Positions 10,600-21,200 of a stretch of 64,000 nt of DNA are shown piece after piece (within the stretch, counting starts at the first letter, position 1; each line of letters begins with the position of its first letter). The stretch is from assembly GCA_003194525.1 (NCBI GenBank), contig NBIV01000263.1:62001-126000 (forward strand), read 5' to 3'. This stretch comes from Gracilariopsis chorda (taxonomy: Eukaryota > Rhodophyta > Florideophyceae > Gracilariales > Gracilariaceae). The notes beneath the pieces are model-generated. The model did no database searches. It saw only the letters and a list, made by a program, of their open reading frames with translations, and was not told the origin of the DNA. A program made the translations under genes and the position numbers.

Positions 10600-13500
10600 C
10601 ATCCGTAGCACAGACGTTGGAAAACACCATCATTCATGGGTACGGCGCTCCGAAGGCACAGGCTGCTGTGTCGCATCACGAACGCAACCCAAACCGTGAC
10701 AGGATACGTCCGAAACGGAAAGAAGCGCATGACTATGATTCGGACTCACCCCTTTCATCAGGTCATTCAAGCCATTTGGGCCGCTCAGCAGACTCGGTTT
10801 CGTCAGTCGAGGATGGTCGCCACGGATGCTCGTCGCATCTGCGAAAGTCGGCAGCCACCTATGGTGAGATTTGATCCCGAACTAAGGGCAGAAAACACTC
10901 AGGCTTATATGAATTGAGGCCCACAAACCCGTTGTACAGGAAACTGTTATTTTACCAATACTACCCTCTGGAAGATTCCTCCTTGGAAGGGACGCCCCAT
11001 GGTACTGGAAAAGTAAAAGACTGTTTCAAACGGATGGCTCTTAAGTGCAGATACCAGTTCTTAACCGGAGAAGACCCCATTATGATTCTGGATTTTCTCG
11101 CACGCTTGCTAGTGGAAGCAGACATCCTCGGAATGAGTGAGGGACAAGCCTTTGTCGCCCTACCGTACTATTCACGTGGAATCGCAGAGGATCAATTCAA
11201 CTCTATCAGAGGTTCGTGTCGTCCCTCTGAAGAAGGTTTCAAGTGTTGGCCAGAAGCTGGTCAATATCTACTACGCTCGTATGCAACGGAAAATGCCATT
11301 CAAGGGGCTACCCGCGCGCTATGCCATACTAAGCAAAGTCCGTAGGAAATGGAGGCCGAGTACTCAGTGTGACTGAACAAGGCCTTCCACCGTTGTGGCA
11401 ATGTTTACTCCGCTGATGAACGCTGTACGATGTTTTTCGACGGATTGGATCCGGCTATTTGCACCCTTTTAGCCCAACAGCGTGAGCACAGGCGCAAGGT
11501 TACCTACCTTGCACTGGTACAGTACGCCAAAGCGGAAAGAGACGCGTGGCGTGCTCGTTCTGGCAACCGAATGACATCCAAAGCACTGCACCATGAGGCC
11601 GCTCCATCGTAGCTTTCTTTGTTGCCACAGAACTACGCTCGACAAGAGTTCAATAACATACAAGTGGGTTAGGGTGACTGGCTGTCGGTTCCCACTACGG
11701 AACTCCCGACAACCACAGCCCCCTCTGAGGATGGGAATTCTCAACTGGTCTATGCAGATCGTCCTCGCGTTCGAGTGGCGCACGTTCCATATGATGATGA
11801 CATTCGCTTCCAGAGGCCTTGATGGGTCAGCAAGCGCCCTGATGTGAAGTTTCAGGGGAGCAGAACGAGGGAGAAGACAACCCAGGCGTTTATTTGCCAC
11901 ACCTGTTATGAACATGGTCACGTATCTCTTTGATGCACCTCTAGGGTGAAAGAGATGCCCAGGATCGTCGTTCGTCATGAAGCGTTAACTCCTGAAGAAC
12001 AGTCACCAGTCCCAGCACTTTCTTATCTTCGCGCTAAGGCGGATGATTCCCATCGGGAAGCGCTAAAAGACGCGTCGATGCAGGCTCGTGTTCCGGCTTG
12101 GAACCAGGTTGGTACTGCCGCTCCCGCGGATGGAGCCGGACAACGGGTTGAAACACAGCCACCGCTGGTACCGAACATCATCCAGACCAGGAACTCCACT
12201 CAGTCGAAAAACTGAATGAAGGAGTCTCCAATGGAGAGGCGCCCAAGTTGAGGCGGCGCCCGAGGCGTCATCGCCTCTCTCCCCAGTCAGAATCCTTTCA
12301 AGGAAATCGGCCATCACAGACGTGGAATCTACCAACCTTGTTGTGTTGCGTCACCCGTGGATACATTATAGGAACAACCGGATCCCGGACCGAGTCATGG
12401 TTATGGCCAAGAGAAACGTTAAGGTTTTTGCAGAGCTTGGCCTTTCCACCCAGTATATAGTGCGTCATCTGTCCATTCTGGATACAGATGCCGGTCCTAA
12501 CTTCATTATTGAATCCTAGTTACCGCTGGAGATCCGTGCACAAGTCCGTCAAGGACCGGTTATCGACATTGCTGACGCTAACAATAACCCGTTAAAAACG
12601 GCTGGTATCGTTTCACTTCTCCTGAGGATTGGCAACTGCGTCGTGCAGCTTGAAGTCATTGTCTGTAAGACTTTAGCTGCTCCCGTTATCTTGGGATGTA
12701 AATTCTGTGATCGATTTGCCGACTCTATTTGACCGCGGTCGCGGGAGGTTGAAGTGGAAGATGCTTCGATCGTCTCGATCATTCTCCACTCCGTAATGAG
12801 GGCCTCGGCCAAGTTAGTACCCTTGCCTGCTCCCCTTCGGGATTCCTCACCTCCTAAGGAGTCACCCAAGCTTCGTGTCGCACTACCCGTGGTTATTCAT
12901 CCGTAATCCCAGATAATGATTGACGTTACTGCCACTCCTCGTGGGTTACGAGTTGTTCAACCACTGAACTCATTATATGAGAACTGTCAGCTCGCCTTAG
13001 AGAATGCCGTTATTCAAATCTCTAACGAGCACCCTTCCAAGTCTTAATTGTCAACCTTGGCAATAATGCCCAGTATCTGGTAAAGAACGAAAGTGTTGGC
13101 ACAGTCCTACCACACCCGACGGCGTTGATAGCACAAACGTGTCAGCTGCCGAAGTATTCGGACTCATACCGAACTCAGAAAGTACTCTTCAGTCTAAGGA
13201 GGGGGAGGGTGACAATGCTGTTTTGCGACAAGAGGATGACACGAACAATTCTGGAGACAGGGCCGTAGCTACAAGATATGACAATCTCGATCCTGTGAAA
13301 GAGATGGAAGAACTGGACCTGAACCATGTTCAAGACTCGCACCGCGAGAAATTGCATGAGATGTTGCGTGAGTTTACACCTATGTAGAATGGATACCTCG
13401 GAGAGGTTTCCGCCACAGAACACTGTATTAACCTGGTGCCAGGCACGAGACGCATAGCTCAGCACCCCTATCGAGCAGGTCCGAAGGCACGGGAAGAGGA

Positions 13501-14031
13501 ACAATTCCAAGTGGAAAAGATGCTAAGCGCAGGCGTGATTGAGCCTACTCAGTCGCCTTGGGCATCTCCAGTTGTACTGGCTTGTAAACCCGACGGGTCA
13601 TGGCGTTTCTGTATCGACTACTGTCGACCTAATGCCATCACCGTGAAGGACGTGTATCTCATACCACGAATGGACGAGTACATCAACTATCTCGGAGAGG
13701 CAACAGTGGTCTCCAAATTGGATGCAAACTGGGGCTAATGGCAAGTGCCCGTTCGACCGGAAGACCGTGATAGGACAGCATTTGTATGCCATTCTGGACT
13801 CTACCTCTTTACGCGTATGGAATTTGGACTAACGAATGCTCCCGCTACTTTTCAGTGTGCTTTGGATATTCCACTCGCCCACTTCAAATGGTGGAGTTGC
13901 CTCGTCTACCTTGACGACATCATAGTCTTCTCCAATATTTGCATGACCATTTCGAAAACGTTCTGGAACTCATGGCCACGCTACGTGACGCTGGAATTAC
14001 CTTGACGTTAAGGAAGTGTGAATTCTTAGAG
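10600..14031 (+). mobile_element. Ty3/gypsy LTR-retrotransposon fossil (gag-protease-RT part)
   Basis: Plus-strand pieces occur in the order expected for Ty3/gypsy: a gag-like part (about 10,910-11,600), an aspartic-protease-like part near 12,320-12,520, and reverse transcriptase from about 13,430 to 14,005. The RT part includes the VEKMLSAGVIEPTQSPWASP region, the IDYCRPNAITVKD region and the YLDDIIVFS catalytic block. RNase H, integrase and both LTRs are missing. The element is clearly broken, with many (ten or more) interruptions, and is old. It ends abruptly where subtelomeric repeat R1 begins. Confidence 0.75.
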
Positions 14032-14640
14032 TAGTGTTACTTGTATGTATGGCCTAGGCCAGCGTTTTAGGAGGTGTCGGCTTGGGCATGGTACTGACAC
14101 AGAACGTTGACCTAGTGGTGAAAACGCTGTATGCGCGTGTATGAGCATTTTTGACCCCTTGTGTGGAGAACGTTGTCCTGTAAGCACTGTATGATACATT
14201 CCGGACGGGCTAAAAAAATGTGGTCACAGATTATACAGGACAACGTTTTCCAAAAACGTTGTTCTGAGTCCAAAAAATTAATATTTTTCATCACCCCTAG
14301 GACATGGCTTTCGAAGGATTTGGCATGTGCCTGGTGCGTGCACCACAAACGTGGGTTTTCGAGGTACGTAAAGGCATGCTCCGTACCGAAATGAACGTGC
14401 TCTAGGACAACGTTTTTCGCGTATTCCGTCAGACACGTGCAAGTGGTTATGCGTGTGTAAGTGAAGCGCAAATGCTCAATCTGAGCTGCGTTTTTCTTCG
14501 TCGCTGAGACATATGGGGCTTCGCAGAGCGGTCTTAGCACTTTGTATTTGTTGAGGGTGGTAAGATTGGCTTGTTCATGTTGGATATGTGGTTTTAGCTT
14601 TCATTACGGTTCGGAAGGGAAGCGGTTCTAAGGTACCGGT
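14032..14640. repeat. Subtelomeric repeat R1
   Basis: First of three copies of a ~0.6-kb repeat (others at 15,114 and 62,888, same orientation). R1 and R3 share the left edge TAGTGTTACTTGTA. Each copy carries several instances of the word AGGACAACGTTTT in both orientations. One pair forms a hairpin (14,233-14,265 here). A minus-strand frame of about 140 codons is partly conserved among copies but has no domain, and I do not call it a gene. It is followed by telomere-like sequence. Confidence 0.8.
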
Positions 14641-15113
14641 TTTTATAATAGAGTTTAGGGCTTTTACAGCGGGTTTTAGAGTTTACGGTTACATGGTGTC
14701 CTATGTATTCTACAGGTTTTTAGGGGTTTTTAGTGGATTCTTAACACGCGGAGTTCTTCAGGGGCTCGAGGGGAACTTGCTTAGACTTTTGGGGTTTTTC
14801 ACATATAGCTGTACAGCTTAGAATAGGGTTTTTAGAGGGTTTTTATTAGGGGTTTTTATCTAGGCTAAGAGGTTTTACGGTTTATAGGGGACTGTCTAAA
14901 TGAATACATCTTAGTGATTTTCCGGATAACTTTTTCTAGCTTTAGGGTTCTTTAGTATAGCTGTATTATGTACCAGAAATGGTTGCTAAGGCAGTTTTAG
15001 CGGTTTTAAACTTGGATAGGGGTTTTTACACCTCCAAAGGTGTTAGGGGTTCGTAATAAGACCGATAATGATTGAAAAGTAGGTGTGAGAGTCAGTAGTC
15101 ATTTGGGCTCTTA
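14641..15113. repeat. Degenerate telomere-like tract T1
   Basis: Rich in GGTTTTTAGGGG, GGGTTTTTAG and related G/T words on the plus strand, interspersed with unique sequence. The R+T block recurs at 15,114-16,430, a tandem period of about 1,082 bp from R1 to R2. It resembles internal telomeric/subtelomeric sequence, not a chromosome end, because unrelated genes follow. Confidence 0.6.
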
Positions 15114-15735
15114 TAGTAGTTTAACTTATAATTATGGGCTAGGACAGCGTTTTAAGCGGTGTCGGCTTGGGCATGGTACTGACACAGAACGTTGACCTAG
15201 TGGTGAAAACGCTGTATGCGCGTGTATGTGCATTTTTGACCCCTTGTGTGGAGAACATTGTCCTGTAGGCACTGTATGATACATTCCGGACGGGCTGAAA
15301 AATGTGGACGCAGATTATACAGGACAGCGTTTTGCAAAAACGTTGTCCTGGGTTCAAAAAAATTAATATTTTCCACCCCCCCTAGGACATGGTTTTGGAA
15401 TGATTTGGCACGTGCCTGGTGCGTGCACCACAAAAGCGGGTTTTTGAGGTACGTAAAGGCATGCTCCGTGCCAAAATGAACGTGCGCTAGGACAACGTTT
15501 TTCGCGTATTCCGTCAGACGCGTGCAAGTGGTTATGCGTGTGTAAGTGAAGCGCAAATGCTCAATCTGAGCTGCGTTTGCCTTTGCTCCTGAGACTATGG
15601 GGCTTCGCAGAGCGGTCGTAGCACTTTGTGTTTGTTGAAGGGGTAAGATTGGATTGTTCAGGGGTGAATATGTGTTTTTAGCTTTCATTACGGTTCGGAA
15701 GGGAAGCGGTTCTAAGGTACCGGTTTTTAGAATAG
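15114..15735. repeat. Subtelomeric repeat R2
   Basis: Second copy of the R repeat, closely matching R1 from TATGGGCTAGGACAGCGTTT onward, including the AGGACAGCG/CGTTGTCCT hairpin (about 15,332-15,350) and the right-hand GGAAGCGGTTCTAAGG block. Its left edge differs slightly from R1 and R3. Confidence 0.8.
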
Positions 15736-16430
15736 AGTTTAGGGCTTTTACAGCGGCTTTGAAAGTTTACGGTTACATGGTGTTTTAGGGGTTTTTAGGG
15801 GTTTTTAGTGGATTCTAAGGTAGCGGTTTTTAGAATAGAGTTTAGGGGTTTTACAGTGACTTTGAAAGTTTACGGTTATATGGTGTCCTTTGTATGATAC
15901 ATGTTTTTAGGGGTTCTTAGTGGATTCTTATCACGCAGAGTTCTTTAGGGGCTCTAGGGGAACTTGCTTAGGCTTTTGGGATTTTTCACATATAACTGTA
16001 CAGATTAGAAAAGGGTTTTTAGGGGGTTTCTATTAGGGGTTTTCATCTAGGCTAAGAGGTTTTACCATTTTTAGGGACTGTGCAAATGAAGACATCTTAG
16101 TGATTTTCGGGAGAACTTGTTCTAGCTTTGGGGGTGTTTCGTATAGCTATAATATGTACCAGAAATGGTTTAGGGTTTACAGTTTTAGCGGTTTTAAACT
16201 TGGATAGGGGTTTCTACACCTCCAAAGGAGTTAGGGGTTCGTAATAGGGCCGATGGTGATTGAATAGTAGGTGTGAGAGTCTGTAATGCTTTGGGCTTTT
16301 AGGGGCTTTAGAGTATTGAGAATTACATGTTTTATGTATAGTGGTTTTTAGGGTCTGTGTAAACGGAGAGGCTTTATATCCTAACCCGTAGCCCTGCTGA
16401 AACTTTGGGGTTTTTGACAATACGAGTTTT
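15736..16430. repeat. Degenerate telomere-like tract T2
   Basis: Extended run of words such as GGGGTTTTTAGGGG and GGATAGGGGTTTCTACACC that also occur in T1. The block containing CTAGGCTAAGAGGTTTTAC is present in both tracts, so the whole R+T unit was duplicated. No gene is seen. Confidence 0.6.
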
Positions 16431-16545
16431 TTCTTATGGTAGTGTACTGGCAGTTTACGACAAAAGGCCTAAAAATTGCTCAGGAGGGAGCTTTTAGTGG
16501 TTTTTGTTATACAAAGAGCGAGATGTGCACGCGACGTTTATTCTG

Positions 16546-16574
16546 TTCGCGACAGGACAGCGTTCCTGTCGCGC
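16546..16574. repeat. Solitary GCGACAGGA hairpin
   Basis: Inverted repeat GCGACAGGA ... TCCTGTCGC with a short spacer. The arm core ACAGGA/TCCTGT is shared with the palindromes at 17,779-18,030 and 27,125-28,487. It lies exactly where similarity to the FANCJ helicase fades. Confidence 0.5.
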
Positions 16575-16589
16575 AGAGTGAGGCGTGTC

Positions 16590-17405
16590 AGGTATTTCAG
16601 CAGACAATGTTCCGAGTTGAACTAAATCCTCGATATCCCAAGGTTCGGGGTTTTTGGTCTTGTAGGTGCAAAGCATATCTGTTCCGGACGTAAAATGACA
16701 ACCACGGGCGCTGTAAATGAGGGCCTTGCATAAGTCTCCCTTTTTGTCAATTGGTGAGTTCTGAACAAGAGGATTGATACAGTAGTCATTTCGCGACCCT
16801 AAAATCGCTACCCGAGGTGCGTAATCGGTTTTCTGTAGTTCCAAGGCCACTTGTGATATCTGGGCGTGGGTTCTTGTCACGTAGAAAACCCGAGGCTCCC
16901 AAGCATTAGAGGCATTGACTGACAATTCTTCACCGCAATGTGGCTCTTGATGAGACGAAGATGTGGGGGTGGGGGCTGGAACGAGGTCTGAAAACAAATT
17001 CGTACTTGTAGTGACTGCATTGTGGGAAGTTGGACGGAAATGCACAAGCCTTTGCCATGTGGTATCCGCAAAGTGCTTAGGTGGCTCGAAGTCGTCGTCT
17101 TGGAGATGAATATTGTCATAGACATTACCCTCTGAGTTAAGAGCACTACACGCAGATGATGGACACGCGTTGTGGATAGTAGTCGAGCTTGCATCAACGG
17201 GGTTTTCATACTCGACAATGTATTGGCGGAGAGCGAGTGTCGAACATAATAGGGCGAGCGTTTTTCCTGTACCTGTCGGAGATTCGATGATTGAGTGTTG
17301 GCGTTTTTTACCCGAGCTTATGACCGAGTGCATCAGTGCGAACTGAGTGCCGTAAGGTTGATGGGGGAATGAAACGGGAACGCCTGCAATTAGAAACAAT
17401 GGCAT
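16590..17405 (-). pseudogene. FANCJ/BRIP1-type DEAH helicase, 5' part only
   Basis: From ATG 17,405 the protein reads VPVSFPHQPYGTQFALMHSV, the Q-motif region of FANCJ-like helicases. Walker A ESPTGTGKTLALLCSTLAL follows at residues ~38-56 (coding 17,240-17,292), then motif Ia PRVFYVTRTHAQISQVALEL. Next is the start of the XPD-family 4Fe-4S domain, with Cys in DYCINPL, DLCKAL and RGCHF, and NPEPWDIEDLVQLGT, as in BRIP1. The family normally continues for several hundred residues through DEAH and helicase domain 2. Here similarity ends near 16,600 at a palindrome and subtelomeric DNA. FANCJ unwinds interstrand-crosslink and G-quadruplex DNA. This copy lacks the ATPase DEAH box and cannot be active. 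Confidence 0.75.
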
Positions 17406-17778
17406 ATTGGTTTAAAGATGGATGCTTATGAGAAAAGGGGGTGTAAAAGGTGTTGCAGCGGATCGCAGAGCGTTGAAGGAGGGGTTGGGACAGCCGGAAG
17501 AACAGATAGGGTCTCTCGCTATAACACGAAGCTTAGGAGGTTATATGCCGTGTGACTGAAAGTATGTGCGTAGTGTAGTGCATCAATAACCAAGCGTTAC
17601 GATTGTGCAAAAGCGGTTGTGACCTTCCACGAGTGAAGTGACAAAGTGACACGTGTGGGTATTTGGCACAGGCGCCCCGTGGTGACAAGAAATTTGTAGA
17701 GATTCAGATGTATGGGGTTTTCGTTACAACATCTTGATCCACTTTGAGAGCAATAATTTGCCTCTGCAGAAAACGTGA
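17406..17778. other. Intergenic, nothing recognised
   Basis: Sequence upstream of the FANCJ-like start. No domain in any frame. The interval probably held its promoter. Confidence 0.4.
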
Positions 17779-18030
17779 TGTGTCGAGCGACACGAGTGTG
17801 TTTGAACGACAGGAACCGGTTCCTGTCGTGCGAGCACAGTGGCAGCCGCGCACAGCGCGACCTGTGTCGAGCGACACGAGTGTGTTTGCACGAAAGGAAC
17901 CGGTTTCTGTCGTGCGAGCACATTGGCAGCCGGGCACAGCGCGACCTGTGTCCAGCGACACGAGTGTGTTTTCTTGACAGGTACCCGTTCGTGTTTTGCA
18001 ATCACACTCGCAAGGACCACGCAGGTTGCG
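17779..18030. repeat. Three tandem 84-bp palindrome-bearing units
   Basis: TGTGTCGAGCGACAC begins at 17,779 and 17,863, and TGTGTCCAGCGACAC at 17,947, a strict 84-bp period. In units 1 and 2 it is followed by a long inverted repeat, CGACAGGAACCGGTTCCTGTCG, centred on CCGG (17,808 onward and 17,892 onward, the second with one arm change). Unit 3 has decayed. Both the outer and inner palindromes are the same words as in the larger array at 27,125-28,487, although spacer and period differ. Frames through it are repetitive and not taken as genes. Confidence 0.85.
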
Positions 18031-18289
18031 CCAAGCGAAACATTTGCCTTGCGAAGACGTTAAGCCACTGCTCTCGTGTAACGATGCGCATTGTCTTTGT
18101 AGGGCGGGATAGGCGTTCTGGGCCCGCTTGCGTTAAACGCATATGGGTGGATGCCCATAGGGCCATAACGGCTGAATTTATAACCCCTATATATTACATA
18201 ATAGAATGCGTTGCTCGGCACCAAGTGATGAGGCGGGCGAGGTTTAGCACCGAACGAGAATCCGAGGCTGTTATCCACGCATGGAATAG

Positions 18290-21200
18290 TTAGTCCCTGT
18301 GCTTATCTTTGTTTGCCGTGTTCATGATCTCCGTCTTCAAGTTGTTGTAACGCGTTTGGCTGCTTGGGTCAAACAGTGCAGCGGCGGCGATGCTATCCTG
18401 CATATCTAAAGATTTGCGCCACAACACCCATGCGGCTTGTCGAAGTGCGATGAATTCACAGTGCCTGGTACCAAACGTTGCTGGAGAAGCATGCGTTTTA
18501 AACCCTTTGTAGTACCCCATTTGAGATTGGTAACATGTACTAGGTGCTCCTTCTTTCACGTCGCAGAGCGAAGTTTGATGAAGAGACGAGAAGCAATGGA
18601 AGCATCTTCCTTTTCCATATGCACAGGAATGTTGTTCTTTGGAAACCACACGATGTTCGGACATCAAGCATGGTATGCAGACGGAGTTGTAACGCCGTGC
18701 CAGCTCTTGGATGTGGTGTACGAGAACCTGTGGGGACATACTTTCGAGCTCGTGAAAGGCATTTGCCGATGACTGTGGTGGCGTACAGTTTTCCCCGGCC
18801 TCTTCAAGTATTTTCTGAGTTGGATTCCTTTGGGGCCCACCGGTGTCCATCCTTGCTTCATGCGCATCTCTGGATAAGTCAGGCAGCATTAGTAACGGTT
18901 GCAGTTCAAAGTCAAGTTCTTCATCGTCTTCAGCACGATGTCTCGGTGGGGGTGTTACAATGGCTCTGACGTGGTTTTTCAGAGATGGCGTCGAAGTAAT
19001 TGGGTTTTTTATACTGCTTTGTTCAACTGGCTTTGTAGGGTCGGTGTGTGGGGTGGAGCATGTGGAACCATTGCGTTTGTTACACACATCACAGTTGAGA
19101 ACCTGGGGGCTGAATAAGCAAATACCGGGTTGAGTGCCATCAACGTACCCGTACAATGCGTTTCGCCGACAAACTGTGTCCGATTCCATCCACGGCTTGG
19201 AGCTATTCCATCGGTTCTGAGCCATTGCGTCTAAGTAGATTCTGCTGATATCGTGCTTGTTTTGATTATTGGTCGTACATAACAAGTCCCTTATCTTCTG
19301 GAAATAATACTTGCAGTATATTGTGACACACTTGGCAGGTTTGTTGTCTCGACCCGCTCTGCTGGCTTGCTGCGCGAGTCCCACTAAGCTTGCTACACCT
19401 CCCTAGGTGTAAACGATACGCACATCAGGTGCGTCAAGTCCGGTTCCAAACGCCGCTGTGCAAATCATTATTAGGACTTGCCTAGGGTAACAATTTGCGG
19501 TTTGTAAGGGTTGAGGGGACATCCAGTTGTGGTGTGTGTTGGTTTTGTCGTTGTCTGCGAGTCCCGCATGGTATAGTGAGAGGGTGAGGAATATATCGGG
19601 GTTTGTATCTGACCACGGCATTGTGTCCTGTTGGGTAAGGTAAGTGTGGCAATATTCTGCGTCTGATCTCGTCAGGGAAAAGAGCATAATTCGAACCACC
19701 CGGTCGTCCGTTGTGAGTAAGAAGTTGGAAACATCGTTTGCGAAAACGTGTAGTGCCTGCTCGATAAATTGAGTAAATTTAGATCGATAGAGGCCGGTAT
19801 CTGTCCGGTAACGCTTCAAACTAATGGGGATTGCGGTGATTGAGAGGTCTGTTACGGTAAAGGATATATTGTCTCGGGCGGTGCAGGTGTGATAAAGGGA
19901 GGCAGCTGAAATTTGGAGTTGGGATAGTAGTAATGGTCTATCGGCAGGAGGAAGGGTTGCACTCAGCATCACTCGAGGAACTTGAACGGGTACATAGTGT
20001 AGACCCACATGCATATGCGCCAGAGCCGGGCGGAAGTGTTGCCACATCAGATAGCGGTGCACCTCGTCAAGTACAATGCGTGCAAGGCACTGGTGGTGTG
20101 TTAAGTGTTGAACTAAAGAATGAAAGGCTTCCGAAGCCACCACGTCCACCGATAGTATGTATACATCTGCAAATTCTTCTCGTCCGTCATGACGTGGGGT
20201 CGTTGAGCACTCTAGATCGAATCTTGTAACCCTCTGCACGTATTCTGCCGCTAAGGCTTTTAGAGGAACAACGATGATAGATGTCATAACGCCTTTTTCC
20301 ATGTACATCGGTAGTAAGACTGACAACGTTTTCCCAGAAGACGTGGGCATCAAAACTAGCATTGTGTCTCTCTTCTCCCATACCGCAGCTGTTATAACAA
20401 ACTGTGCATGCGATTTGAATAGAGCCGTATCGTTGCGTAACCCTTCCCTGAGGGCGTCCAGAAACCTTGGTATTAAATTTTCGTATACTGTCGGAGCTGG
20501 AGTATACAACACGGCACCTCCTCTCGGCAGCTCTCGTCGCTCTACAGACCTCGACCCGGGCGACATGTACGGGAATGTCTTCTTACTGGATTTGGTCGGA
20601 GTAGAGTGGTTGCCGTCCTGGATGGAAAGGGGCTTCGCAGCGTGATGTGCTGGCGTTTCGGAACCACCTCCTGAGACGATAACCTCATGTAAGGGATTCG
20701 GGCTTGGTCGCTTCTTTGCCGTCTTGGCTGGGAAAACATTTGCGATTCCGAGAAGGGTGTGCCATTGCGTAGACCACTCCCTATATTTCGAAAGGTCACT
20801 TCTTCGTAAGCCGGTTATATCTGTAGGGGTGCGAGCATAGAGCATTTCAGCTGTGTGAGCGGAGTGTCCAGCTTGATTGTGGGCTGTTTGAAAGAACTCT
20901 TCCATGATAGACTTTGAAAAGGAGTTTTCAAGGCCCTTAGCAAGTATAGAAGAAAGTACGCAGGTGATACCCGCAGAGAAGTTGCGGTAGTCAGCAAATG
21001 TGATATTGTATCCAGCAGCTGAGAAACGAGCTGCGACTATAGGTCGAATTGCTTTTGCAGTAAGCGCTGCTCCCTGAACGGCAAAAAGCATCTTCCACTG
21101 GATGTCCTTCTTCTCTTCGCCGAACAACAAGGATACAAACAGAGTTTCAACGGGGCGGATGAGTGTGAAGTAGGTTAAAAGCACCTGCGCCGTTTTATGG

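Noticed and set aside
14112-14540. Conserved ~140-aa gene in the R repeats (minus strand)
   Set aside because: The frame is open in part because the copies are similar DNA; it breaks differently in each, has no domain and overlaps hairpins.
17775-18293. Plus-strand 172-codon frame over the 84-bp repeats
   Set aside because: It is an internally repetitive translation of palindromic DNA, open on both strands for that reason.
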